The translations under genes were made by a program, and so were the position numbers. A DNA stretch of 64,000 nucleotides from positions 124,001-188,000 of the forward strand of contig CAMWKH010000001.1 in assembly GCA_947174805.1 (NCBI GenBank), read 5' to 3'. Origin of the DNA: an uncultured Roseburia sp. (lineage in GTDB: Bacteria > Bacillota > Clostridia > Lachnospirales > Lachnospiraceae). The notes under the pieces were generated by a model. The model was not told where the DNA came from. It saw nothing but the letters and a program-made list of their open reading frames with translations, and searched no databases. Shown here piece after piece: positions 17,465-26,236 of the stretch (positions within the stretch are counted from its first letter, which is position 1; every line of letters starts with the position of its first letter).

Positions 17465-18742
17465 TTATTCCGCTAAATCATATAAGTCCTGGTAAAAAGT
17501 GGGGTAGGAGATATTGACACATTCTCCGTTTTTCATGTTGCTTGGGCCCTCCAGGGCAAGGGCTGCAACGGCAAAGGACATAGCAATGCGATGGTCCAGA
17601 TAACTGTCAAACCCTGCACTGTGGAGAGGGGCTCCCCCTTCAATAATCATACCGTCTTTTGTGGCGGTGACGTTGGCGCCCATGCGTTTTAAGTTTACAG
17701 CCACCGTGTCGATGCGGTTGGACTCTTTTACTTTCAATTCTTCTGCATCCCTGATTACAGTAGTCCCCTTTGCAAAAGCAGCCATTACGGCAAGAATGGG
17801 AATTTCGTCAATGAGAGTGGGAATCATCTCCCCGCCGATTTCCGTTCCCCTAAGCTGGCTTGAGGATACCAGAAGGTCACAAACCGGTTCACCGGAAACA
17901 AGGCGTTCATTTTCTTTTTTTATATTTGCCCCCATGGCATAGGCAGCCTTCAAAATTCCGTCCCTGGTGGGATTTACGCCTACATTTTTGATAAATATTT
18001 CTGTGTTAGGCAGCAAGAGCCCTGCTGCGATAAAATAGGCGGCGGAGGAGATATCCCCCGGCACCTGGATTTTTTGTCCCTGAAGGTTTGGGTTTGGCAG
18101 AACTCCTGCGGTGGCGTCACCGGAAATCACTTTTGCCCCGAAAGCCCTTAACATCAATTCTGTATGATTTCGGGAGGGCGCGGGCTCTTTGACAGAAGTG
18201 CCTCCCTCGGCGTACAATCCGGCTAAGAGAATACAGGATTTTACCTGGGCGGAGGCCACAGGGGAATCATACCGGATACCTTTTAAGGGGGAGGGGCGAA
18301 ATTCCAAAGGCGCACAGTTGTTTCCTTTTTTGCTGGAAATATCAGCTCCCATCAAGGTGAGGGGGGTGATAATCCGCTTCATGGGCCGCTGTCTTATGGA
18401 GGCATCCCCGTCTAAGGTGGAGGGGAAGGCCTGCCCTGCCAAAATGCCGGAGAGAAGCCTGGTGGTGGTCCCGCTGTTCCCCACGTCTAAGGTGGAGGAA
18501 GGTTCTTTTAAGCCGCGCAGCCCTTTTCCGTGCACAACTACCTGGCTTTCATGGTTTTCAATTTCAATTCCCATCTTCCGAAAACAGGAGATGGTGGAGA
18601 GGCAGTCTGCACCCTGTAAAAAGTTTGTGACTTCCGTTGTGCCCTGGGAGATTGCCCCAAACATAATTGCCCGGTGGGAAATAGATTTATCTCCAGGGAT
18701 GGCAATGGCGCCGCTTAGTTTTTTTGCTCGTTTCAGTTCCAT
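17465..18742 (-). CDS. aroA: 3-phosphoshikimate 1-carboxyvinyltransferase (EPSP synthase)
   Basis: The enzyme joins shikimate 3-phosphate and PEP in the shikimate pathway to aromatic amino acids. The 425 residues match the family. Motifs are GDKSISHRA (18-26), GNSGTTTRLL (about 88-97), DGDASIRQRPM and LKVKESNRI with DHRIAMSFA near the C-terminus. The stretch LSGILAGQ is closer to class II than class I enzymes. It follows tyrA with a 15-bp gap, so the two form an aromatic operon. Confidence 0.96.
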   Translation of the reverse strand: MELKRAKKLSGAIAIPGDKSISHRAIMFGAISQGTTEVTNFLQGADCLSTISCFRKMGIEIENHESQVVVHGKGLRGLKEPSSTLDVGNSGTTTRLLSGILAGQAFPSTLDGDASIRQRPMKRIITPLTLMGADISSKKGNNCAPLEFRPSPLKGIRYDSPVASAQVKSCILLAGLYAEGGTSVKEPAPSRNHTELMLRAFGAKVISGDATAGVLPNPNLQGQKIQVPGDISSAAYFIAAGLLLPNTEIFIKNVGVNPTRDGILKAAYAMGANIKKENERLVSGEPVCDLLVSSSQLRGTEIGGEMIPTLIDEIPILAVMAAFAKGTTVIRDAEELKVKESNRIDTVAVNLKRMGANVTATKDGMIIEGGAPLHSAGFDSYLDHRIAMSFAVAALALEGPSNMKNGECVNISYPTFYQDLYDLAE

Positions 18743-18757
18743 GGAAAGTCCTTTCTT

Positions 18758-19855
18758 TTACCGCTCATAAACGGTGTAGTTGTATTGACGTAAAAGTTGA
18801 ATGGCGTCGGAGTAGGAGGTTTTATCGTACATTTCAATTTTTAACACGCCCTCCTCAAATTCACGGTTGTGTATGATGCCTATGTTTTTTATGCTTAACT
18901 GATTCCTGGCCAGGATGGTGGAGATTGTGGCGATTCCCCCGGCCTCGTCCACTAAGTCTAAGTACAGTTCATAGGCTGTCCCGGGGACACCTTTTGGGGC
19001 AAGAGCCAGGGAATCCCGGTAATCTTTGGCGCTTTGAAAAAATTCCCTAATACCCAGACCGTCCCGGGAAGAAATTTTATCCCGAATATTTTTCAAATAT
19101 ATTTCATATGTATCTATCATGGACAGGAGCATTTCCCGGTTGGAAATGCAGATTTCCTCCCACATCACAGGGGAGGAGGAGGCAATCCGTGTGATATCCT
19201 TAAATCCGCCTGCGGCAATCCTTTTCATGATTTCCTCTTTATTGTCGGAATCCTTAACCAGATTTACCAGGGCATATGCCAGTACATGGGGCAGGTGGCT
19301 GACAGCAGCTGTGGATTTGTCGTGGAGGTCATATTCCATGGTCAGGGGAATCGCTCCCAAGGAGGAGACAAACTGGCAGAATTCTTCCACACGCTCCTTT
19401 GGGACAAACTTTGCGGGGGTTATAATATAGTATGCATTTTCCAAGAGATAAGGGCTTGCGTGGCTTAATCCTGTTTTTTCTGAGCCGGTCATGGGATGAC
19501 CGCCGATAAAGCAATGTTCCATATCCATTGACAGGATTTCTCTGTGGATATCCCCTTTCACACTGCCCACGTCCGTTAAAATGCATCCGGGTTTCATAAT
19601 TTGTTTTAACTGCTGCAGATATCCCTGGTTCTGCTGTACCGGGGTACATAAAAAAATATAGTCACAGTCAGAAAATTCCATCAGGGAAGGGTTTTTGTTA
19701 TTTTTTATCAGCCCCTCCTCAAATGCCTTGTCTATGGTGGACTGATGTCCGGAAAGTGCCAGTATCTCAATATCCGGATGGATTCTTTTGGTTGTCTTTG
19801 CGATGGATCCTCCGATTAACCCCAAACCGATAAAACCCAGTTTATTGATGGACAT
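18758..19855 (-). CDS. tyrA: prephenate dehydrogenase with C-terminal ACT domain
   Basis: The enzyme oxidises prephenate to 4-hydroxyphenylpyruvate for tyrosine. The 365 residues comprise a Rossmann NAD-binding start (GLGLIGGS, 10-17), the catalytic-domain motifs FIGGHPMTGSEKTG and HDKSTAAVSHLPH, and a C-terminal ACT domain from about 290 (LVDEAGGIATISTILA...IKNIGI) that probably senses tyrosine. AGGAGG precedes the start. First gene of the tyrA-aroA unit. Confidence 0.94.
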   Translation of the reverse strand: MSINKLGFIGLGLIGGSIAKTTKRIHPDIEILALSGHQSTIDKAFEEGLIKNNKNPSLMEFSDCDYIFLCTPVQQNQGYLQQLKQIMKPGCILTDVGSVKGDIHREILSMDMEHCFIGGHPMTGSEKTGLSHASPYLLENAYYIITPAKFVPKERVEEFCQFVSSLGAIPLTMEYDLHDKSTAAVSHLPHVLAYALVNLVKDSDNKEEIMKRIAAGGFKDITRIASSSPVMWEEICISNREMLLSMIDTYEIYLKNIRDKISSRDGLGIREFFQSAKDYRDSLALAPKGVPGTAYELYLDLVDEAGGIATISTILARNQLSIKNIGIIHNREFEEGVLKIEMYDKTSYSDAIQLLRQYNYTVYER

Positions 19856-19912
19856 AGCATGCCTCCTGAATTTTGAAATAAAATTATGGATTAAACATAA
19901 TTTTTCTATTAA

Positions 19913-19941
19913 ATCTTAGGGTAAAATAGTGTGTAAGTCAA
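19913..19941 (-). promoter_or_regulatory. putative tyrA-aroA promoter
   Basis: On the minus strand, TTGACT (complement of 19936-19941) and TAAGAT (complement of 19913-19918) are separated by 17 bp, about 60 bp before tyrA. Confidence 0.55.
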
Positions 19942-20000
19942 TACTTCACAGAAAAAATGGAATTTTTCCAGAAAAAATATGTGCAAATTTAATAAAATAG

Positions 20001-20029
20001 TTGTATTATTTTTCTGAATTTAGTAAAAT
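20001..20029 (+). promoter_or_regulatory. putative promoter of the EF-G-like gene
   Basis: TTGTAT (20001-20006), a 17-bp spacer and TAAAAT (20024-20029), 55 bp before the start. Confidence 0.5.
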
Positions 20030-20083
20030 ATAAACATAATAAATAGGACTAGTGTGTTTTGCACTGGATGGGAGGATTTGACA

Positions 20084-22171
20084 ATGAATGTATACACAAC
20101 TGACAAAATTCGCAATGTTGTTCTTCTGGGACATGGGGGATGCGGCAAGACCAGCCTGGTGGAAGCAATGGCTTATTTATCCGGCATGACCACACGTATG
20201 GGTAAGGTGGCTGACGGCAATACCATCAGTGATTACGATAAGGAGGAGATCAAACGGCAGTTTTCCATAAATACGTCTGTTGTTCCCATTATCTGGGAAG
20301 ATACAAAGATTAATATTTTGGATGCTCCCGGATATTTCGACTTTATCGGCGAGGTGGAGGAGGCTGTCTCCGCAGCGGACGCAGCGATTATTGTTGTGAG
20401 CGGCAAAGCGGGAATCGAGGCAGGTACGAAAAAGGCCTGGGAGATTTGCGAAAAATATAAACTGCCCCGTATGGTGTTCGTGACAGATATGGATATTGAC
20501 GAGGCCAGCTACCGTCAGGTGGTGGAGCAGCTTCAGGAACTTTACGGAAAACGCATTGCACCCTTCCATCTGCCGATTCGTGAGGACGGACAGTTTGTGG
20601 GATATGTAAATGTGTTACAGCAGCGGGCAAAGAGATGGACGGAAAAAGGGGATGTGGAGAAAACCGACATACCGGAATATTCCAAAGCCAATCTGGAAAT
20701 CTGCAGGGAAGCTCTCATGGAGGCTGTAGCAGAGACAAGCGAGGAATTTATGGACCGGTATTTTGCCGGGGAAGAGTTTTCCGAGGATGAAATCCGTCAG
20801 GCTCTTCGTGTCAATGTGGCGGACGGCAGCATTGTCCCGGTACTGATGGGCTCTAATATCCTTGCCAGAGGCCAGTACACTCTTCTTGTGGATATTGTAA
20901 AGTATCTTCCCAGTCCGGAAAAGAGAAAATGTGCAGGAATCAACGCCAAGACAAACGAAGTGTATGAGGCGGATTATGATTTTGCCAAACCGAAATCAGC
21001 CTATGTGTTTAAGACGATTGTGGACCCCTTTATCGGAAAATATTCTTTGATTAAAGTTAATTCCGGTGTGTTAAAGACAGATGACGTTCTTTTTAACTTC
21101 CACAAAGACACAGATGAAAAGATTGGCAAGCTGTATGTGCTGCGGGGAAATAAAACAGAGGAAGTAAAAGAACTCCATGCCGGAGATATTGGGGCGCTGG
21201 CAAAACTTTCCGTAACTACCACAACAGATTCCCTTTCCGTAAAGAGCAGCCCTGTTTTGTATATCCGAACCGTGATTTCCATGCCCTACACGGCAATGCG
21301 GTATCAGGCTAAAAATAAAGGGGACGAGGATAAGATTTCCCAGGCACTGCAGAAGCTCACTTTGGAGGATCTCACCTTAAAGACAGTAAATGACAGTGAA
21401 AACGGCCAGACACTTTTATATGGAATCGGGGAACAGCATCTGGAAGTGACTGCCAGCAAGCTGTTGAACAAATATAAAATCGAGATTGAGCTGAGCAAAC
21501 CCAAGATTGCCTTCCGTGAGACAATTCGCAAAAAAGCGGATGTGGAATATAAATATAAAAAGCAGTCCGGAGGACACGGTCAGTACGGCCATGTAAAGAT
21601 GACCTTTGAGCCTTATGGGGAACTGGGCGAGACCTATGTGTTTGAGCAGACTGTTGTGGGAGGGGCCGTGCCAAAAAACTACTTCCCGGCAGTGGAAAAA
21701 GGTATCCAGGAGGCGGTGTTAAAAGGACCTCTGGCAGCTTATCCTGTTGTAGGGGTGAAAGCGGTCTTATACGACGGTTCTTATCATCCAGTGGACTCTT
21801 CCGAGATGGCATTTAAGACGGCTGCAAGACAGGCATTTAAGAAAGGTTTCATGGAGGCATCCCCTGTGCTGTTAGAGCCAATTTCATCCTTAAAAGTCGT
21901 AGTTCCGGACGCTTACACGGGAGATGTTATGGGGGATTTGAACAAACGCCGGGGACGCGTGCTGGGCATGAATCCTGTGGAGGGAGGAAAGCAGGAGATA
22001 GTGGCAGACATTCCCACCATGGAACTTTACGGCTACAACACAGACCTTCGCTCCATGACAGGAGGTGCCGGGGAATTCTCCTATGAATTTGTCCGCTATG
22101 AGCAGGCTCCTTCCGATGTGCAGGAGCGGGAGATTGCCGAGAGGGCAAATAAGGTAGACAGCGGAGAATAA
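20084..22171 (+). CDS. elongation factor G-like GTPase (FusA2-type)
   Basis: The 695 residues have the full EF-G layout: GTPase domain, domain II, and the III-V end with GGHGQYGHV and ALYDGSYHPVDSS. It is not the housekeeping factor: it is alone, without rpsL/rpsG/tufA. G1 is GHGGCGKT (16-23, usually AHIDAGKT), G3 is DAPGY (80-84, with Tyr84 where EF-G has the catalytic His), and G4 is TDMD (134-137) instead of NKxD. The start at 20084 follows GGGAGGA; an upstream in-frame ATG at 20054 has no site. Substitution of the His by Tyr is known in EF-G-like proteins whose role is unclear; the altered G4 raises doubt about guanine specificity. It is not a ribosome-protection (TetM) gene, because those keep the canonical motifs. 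Confidence 0.85.
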   Translation: MNVYTTDKIRNVVLLGHGGCGKTSLVEAMAYLSGMTTRMGKVADGNTISDYDKEEIKRQFSINTSVVPIIWEDTKINILDAPGYFDFIGEVEEAVSAADAAIIVVSGKAGIEAGTKKAWEICEKYKLPRMVFVTDMDIDEASYRQVVEQLQELYGKRIAPFHLPIREDGQFVGYVNVLQQRAKRWTEKGDVEKTDIPEYSKANLEICREALMEAVAETSEEFMDRYFAGEEFSEDEIRQALRVNVADGSIVPVLMGSNILARGQYTLLVDIVKYLPSPEKRKCAGINAKTNEVYEADYDFAKPKSAYVFKTIVDPFIGKYSLIKVNSGVLKTDDVLFNFHKDTDEKIGKLYVLRGNKTEEVKELHAGDIGALAKLSVTTTTDSLSVKSSPVLYIRTVISMPYTAMRYQAKNKGDEDKISQALQKLTLEDLTLKTVNDSENGQTLLYGIGEQHLEVTASKLLNKYKIEIELSKPKIAFRETIRKKADVEYKYKKQSGGHGQYGHVKMTFEPYGELGETYVFEQTVVGGAVPKNYFPAVEKGIQEAVLKGPLAAYPVVGVKAVLYDGSYHPVDSSEMAFKTAARQAFKKGFMEASPVLLEPISSLKVVVPDAYTGDVMGDLNKRRGRVLGMNPVEGGKQEIVADIPTMELYGYNTDLRSMTGGAGEFSYEFVRYEQAPSDVQEREIAERANKVDSGE

Positions 22172-22320
22172 GGAAATTTAGGAAGATTTAAACATACATA
22201 AATAAAAAGAGAAGCAACAGACTATTACAGAGAACGGAAAACATGCGGCGGCGAAGTGAATAGAGGGCATGGAGCGCTGCATCCATTACATCCTAAATCC
22301 AAAGAACGGGAGATGATGTT

Positions 22321-23643
22321 ATGAGGATGAAAAGGGAATGTTTTACGGTGCTGTTGATAGTGACGTTACTCCTCCAGGATCCTTTCGTTTCCAGAACAAA
22401 TCGTTTCATGAATGAAAGGAAATTGTGGAGGGAACAAAATGCAATATACAGTCTGACCGAACATGTGATAGAGATAGAATCTGCAGGTTTGACGGATCAG
22501 TTTGAGATTCAGTATTTCCTGAATGGCGGGGCCAATCCACAGGGGAATCCTCTTACCCTTAGTAAAGAGAATATTCCGGTGGCATTGGCTGCCCCGGTAA
22601 GGGAAGGTTATAACTTTGCAGGGTGGTACACTGACAGTGGTTATCGCCATAAAATAACGGAGATAAGCGAAGAGAATATGGAAGATTACACATTGTATGC
22701 CAAATGGACGAAGCCCATAGACGGACACTACAATGTGCAGATGTATTCCTACCAAAACACAATGTCCCCAAGGGGCCGGAATAAAAAGCTGAAAAACTGC
22801 AGCTACAGTTTTTTGGAAGAAATCCAGATTCCGGGTATGCCCACCACAAGGGAGAGGGATGCGGCGGAGAACAGGATTACAGATACCAGCGTATGTCCCC
22901 AGGGAATCTGCCTGACTAAGGATTATATCCTAGTGAGTGCCTACACCACAAACCGCAACGGGACACTGGGTTGCGTACATGTTTTTGACAAAAACAGCGG
23001 AGAATACCTTGTTACCCTTGGGATGAAAAAGGAAAGCCATTTAGGGGGCCTGACCTTTGACGGGGAGAATATATGGGTGTGTCATTCCGACAACAGCACC
23101 TTAGAGTGTATCCCTTACAGTTTTGTAAAGAGGATGGCTGGGAAAAAATCAAAGAGCGTGGTGGATTGTACCGCCTGGTTTGAGTCTTTCCATGTATCCA
23201 ATTCCCCATCCTGCATCACATATTATGATGGGAAGCTCTGGGTGGCTACCCACACAAAGATTTTGAATTCTGTTATGATCGCCTACAAACCTACACAGAA
23301 AGGTTTAAAACAGGTGGAGACTTACCGCATTCCTGACAAGGTGCAGGGGGTGGCTTTTGACGATAAGGGGAGAGTGTATCTGAGTACTTCCTACGGGAGA
23401 CAGAATTCCTCTTACCTTAAGGTGTATGATTCTTTGGAGAGAATGAACAAAAAGCCTGCACATCCCATTGTTAAGGTGGAGATGCCGCCCTGCTCCGAAG
23501 AGATAGATATGGAGGACGGCAGTATTTATATCTTGTTTGAGTCCGCCAGTGAGAAATATTTTGAAGGAACAGACGGAAAAGGAACCAGCGTTTCTCCGAT
23601 TGACCAGATTCTCACCCTTTCAAAAAGCTCGATTTTTCAATAA
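22321..23643 (+). CDS. secreted protein with InlB-type repeat and possible beta-propeller
   Basis: The 440-residue protein begins with a basic/hydrophobic segment (MKRECFTVLLIVTLLLQ) that could be a signal peptide. Residues about 60-130 form one InlB B-repeat (Listeria-Bacteroides repeat): FLNGGANPQGN, APVREGYNFAGWYTD, LYAKWTKP. From about 185 on, short blocks recall WD/NHL-like propeller blades (GICLTKDYILVSAYT, HVFDKNSGEYLVTL, GGLTFDGENIWV, CITYYDGKLWVAT, GVAFDDKGRVYLST). No catalytic motif is seen. The leucine-rich region usual next to InlB repeats is missing. Probably a surface or secreted binding protein; function unknown. Confidence 0.7.
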   Translation: MRMKRECFTVLLIVTLLLQDPFVSRTNRFMNERKLWREQNAIYSLTEHVIEIESAGLTDQFEIQYFLNGGANPQGNPLTLSKENIPVALAAPVREGYNFAGWYTDSGYRHKITEISEENMEDYTLYAKWTKPIDGHYNVQMYSYQNTMSPRGRNKKLKNCSYSFLEEIQIPGMPTTRERDAAENRITDTSVCPQGICLTKDYILVSAYTTNRNGTLGCVHVFDKNSGEYLVTLGMKKESHLGGLTFDGENIWVCHSDNSTLECIPYSFVKRMAGKKSKSVVDCTAWFESFHVSNSPSCITYYDGKLWVATHTKILNSVMIAYKPTQKGLKQVETYRIPDKVQGVAFDDKGRVYLSTSYGRQNSSYLKVYDSLERMNKKPAHPIVKVEMPPCSEEIDMEDGSIYILFESASEKYFEGTDGKGTSVSPIDQILTLSKSSIFQ

Positions 23644-23649
23644 GTTTTC

Positions 23650-23677
23650 TTGACAAATATTGGTCATGTGATAAAAT
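23650..23677 (+). promoter_or_regulatory. putative leuS promoter
   Basis: A perfect TTGACA (23650-23655), a 16-bp spacer and TAAAAT (23672-23677), starting 7 bp after the stop of the upstream gene. Confidence 0.65.
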
Positions 23678-23700
23678 TTTATAGAGAATGCATAAGATTT

Positions 23701-23760
23701 CATTACAGTTTGCAAAAATGGTTTTTCTTATCTTTGCAAACTGTAATGTTTTGTTTTAAA
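23701..23760 (+). promoter_or_regulatory. leuS leader hairpin, possible attenuator
   Basis: A perfect 16-bp inverted repeat, 23701-23716 (starts CATTACAG) with 23733-23748 (ends CTGTAATG), has a 16-nt loop and is followed by the T-rich TTTTGTTTT. It lies between the putative promoter and the leuS ribosome site (AAAGGAGG, 23758-23765). It could be a terminator-type attenuator or a folded 5' leader. No T-box sequence is visible and the leader is too short for one. Confidence 0.6.
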
Positions 23761-23772
23761 GGAGGAAGGCAA

Positions 23773-26190
23773 ATGACGATGTCGATACCGTACAACCACA
23801 GAGCCATTGAACAGAAATGGCGTAAGAACTGGGAAGAACATCCCATTAATGTAAATGATGGGACAAAAGAAAAATATTATTGTCTGGATATGTTTCCCTA
23901 TCCCTCTGGGAATGGGCTTCATGTAGGCCATTGGAGAGGTTATGTAATCTCCGATGTGTGGAGCAGATATAAGCTGATGCACGGACATTATGTGATTCAT
24001 CCCATGGGATGGGATGCATTTGGACTTCCCGCAGAAAACTATGCCATTAAAATGGGTATCCATCCCTCCAAGTCCACTGCAGAAAATGTAAAAAACATTA
24101 AACGTCAGATTCAGGAAATTGCGGCAATTTATGACTGGGACATGGAGGTAAATACCACAGACCCTGATTTTTACAAGTGGACCCAGTGGATTTTTGTAAA
24201 GATGTTTCAGAAAGGCTTAGCCTATGAAAAAGAGATGCCCATCAACTGGTGTCCTTCCTGTAAGACAGGTCTTGCCAATGAGGAAGTGGTGAACGGCAAG
24301 TGCGAGAGGTGCGGTGCTGATGTTACCAAAAAGAATTTGAAACAGTGGATGCTTAAGATTACAGCCTATGCTGACCGTCTTCTTGCGGATTTGGACAAGC
24401 TGGACTGGCCGGAAAAAGTAAAGAAGATGCAGACAGACTGGATTGGGAAAAGCTATGGAGCGGAAGTGGACTTTAAAGTGGAGGGAAAAGAGGAGCGTAT
24501 CACTGTATACACCACAAGGCCGGATACCCTCTACGGCGCTACGTTTATGGTGCTTGCCCCGGAACATGAACTGGCAAAAGGGCTGGCCACGGAAGAGACA
24601 AGGGAAGCAGTGGAGGATTATATTTACAAATCTTCTTTAAAATCCTCTGTGGACCGTCTTCAGGATAAAGAAAAGACAGGAGTGTTTACGGGAAGTTATG
24701 CCATCAATCCCTTAAACAATGCAAAAGTTCCCATCTGGCTTTCCGATTATGTGCTGGCAGACTATGGTACAGGGGCGATTATGTGCGTGCCTGCCCATGA
24801 CGACAGGGATTTTGAGTTTGCCAAGAAGTTTGACCTGCCCATTATCCAGGTTATTGCAAAAGACGGCAAAGAGATAGAAAATATGACGGAAGCCTACACG
24901 GAAGCCGCAGGGACTATGATTAACTCCGGAGAATGGGATGGCATGGAGTCTTCCATTTTAAAACGGGAAGCCCCTGCTATGATAGAAAAAAGAGGGTTTG
25001 GGAAAAAGACCACAAACTATAAATTGCGTGACTGGGTATTTTCCCGTCAGCGCTACTGGGGAGAGCCGATTCCCATTGTACACTGCCCGGATTGCGGTGC
25101 CGTTGCAGTGCCGGAGGAAGAACTTCCCCTGCTTTTGCCAGATGTGGATTCCTATCAGCCCACGGGAACAGGGGAATCCCCCCTGGCAGATATTGCGGAC
25201 TGGGTAAATACCACTTGTCCCAAATGTGGGAAAGCTGCAAAGAGGGAGACAAATACCATGCCTCAGTGGGCAGGCTCTTCCTGGTATTTCCTCCGCTATG
25301 TGGACAGCAAAAACAATAAGGAGTTGGTAAGCCGGGAGAAGGCAGACAAATATCTGCCTGTGGATATGTATATCGGCGGGGTGGAGCATGCGGTGCTGCA
25401 TCTTCTCTATTCCAGGTTTTACACCAAATTTTTGTGTGATATTGGTGTGGTTGATTTTGACGAGCCTTTTACCAAGCTTTTTAACCAGGGTATGATTACC
25501 GGGAAAAACGGGATTAAAATGAGTAAATCCAAGGGAAATGTGGTTTCTCCAGATGACTTGGTGCGTGATTACGGCTGTGATTCCCTGCGGCTCTACGAAC
25601 TTTTCGTGGGACCGCCGGAGCTGGATTCTGAGTGGGACGACAGGGGGATTGAGGGTGTATACCGCTTTATCACCCGTTTCTGGAATCTTGTGATGGAGAA
25701 CAAGGATAGAGATGCACAGGAGACAAAAGAGCTGATCAAAGCCCGGCATAAGCTGGTGTACGACATTACAAACCGTCTGGAGAGTTTTAGCTTAAATACC
25801 GTTATCTCCGGATTTATGGAGCACAACAATAAACTTATTGACCTGTCCAAAAAGGGCGGCGTGGACAAAAAAACTTTGGAGACATTTGTGAAGCTTTTGG
25901 CCCCCTTTGCTCCCCATATCAGCGAAGAGCTGTGGGAAGAATTGGGGAATAAGGAGTCTGTATTCCACTGCGGATGGCCGGAATATGACGAGAAGGCCAT
26001 GGAGGAGGAAGAGATTGAGATTGCTGTCCAGGTGAACGGCAAGACAAGGGCAGTTGTGACGCTTCCCAAGGATGTGGCAAAAGAGGAGGCTATTTTGAAG
26101 GGCAGGGAGGCTTTGGGAGATAAGCTTACTGGAAATGTTATCCGGGAAATTTACGTTCCAGGGAAAATAATTAATATTGTGGCAAAATAG
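23773..26190 (+). CDS. leuS: leucyl-tRNA synthetase
   Basis: The class I synthetase charges tRNA-Leu. The start at 23773 follows AAAGGAGGAAGG; the frame is open to 23650 but that part is leader. The 805 residues are normal for bacterial LeuRS. Motifs: GLHVGHWRGY (HIGH equivalent, about 46-55), KMSKSKGNVV (KMSKS), the CP1 editing region with TTRPDTLYGATF, and the zinc-like CPSCKTGLANEEVV...CERCG. The C-terminal VNGKTRA is typical of the family. Confidence 0.97.
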   Translation: MTMSIPYNHRAIEQKWRKNWEEHPINVNDGTKEKYYCLDMFPYPSGNGLHVGHWRGYVISDVWSRYKLMHGHYVIHPMGWDAFGLPAENYAIKMGIHPSKSTAENVKNIKRQIQEIAAIYDWDMEVNTTDPDFYKWTQWIFVKMFQKGLAYEKEMPINWCPSCKTGLANEEVVNGKCERCGADVTKKNLKQWMLKITAYADRLLADLDKLDWPEKVKKMQTDWIGKSYGAEVDFKVEGKEERITVYTTRPDTLYGATFMVLAPEHELAKGLATEETREAVEDYIYKSSLKSSVDRLQDKEKTGVFTGSYAINPLNNAKVPIWLSDYVLADYGTGAIMCVPAHDDRDFEFAKKFDLPIIQVIAKDGKEIENMTEAYTEAAGTMINSGEWDGMESSILKREAPAMIEKRGFGKKTTNYKLRDWVFSRQRYWGEPIPIVHCPDCGAVAVPEEELPLLLPDVDSYQPTGTGESPLADIADWVNTTCPKCGKAAKRETNTMPQWAGSSWYFLRYVDSKNNKELVSREKADKYLPVDMYIGGVEHAVLHLLYSRFYTKFLCDIGVVDFDEPFTKLFNQGMITGKNGIKMSKSKGNVVSPDDLVRDYGCDSLRLYELFVGPPELDSEWDDRGIEGVYRFITRFWNLVMENKDRDAQETKELIKARHKLVYDITNRLESFSLNTVISGFMEHNNKLIDLSKKGGVDKKTLETFVKLLAPFAPHISEELWEELGNKESVFHCGWPEYDEKAMEEEEIEIAVQVNGKTRAVVTLPKDVAKEEAILKGREALGDKLTGNVIREIYVPGKIINIVAK

Positions 26191-26202
26191 CAGAAAAAAA
26201 GA

Positions 26203-26235
26203 GCAGTTCCATGATTTTTCATGGAACTGCCTTGT
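26203..26235. terminator. bidirectional terminator (leuS / rqcH)
   Basis: A 12-bp stem, GCAGTTCCATGA (26203-26214) with TCATGGAACTGC (26219-26230), and a TTTT loop. It is preceded by seven A and followed by a T-rich run, so it works for both converging genes. Confidence 0.88.
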
Positions 26236-26236
26236 T

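Noticed and set aside
20084-22171. Tetracycline ribosome-protection protein (TetM-like)
   Set aside because: The length is similar, but the G-motifs differ from both TetM and EF-G and the C-terminal half follows EF-G-like proteins; no resistance context is present.
23650-23772. T-box riboswitch before leuS
   Set aside because: The leader is about 85 nt and lacks a T-box core (no GGTGGNACCGCG-like block) and a specifier stem; only one hairpin is present.
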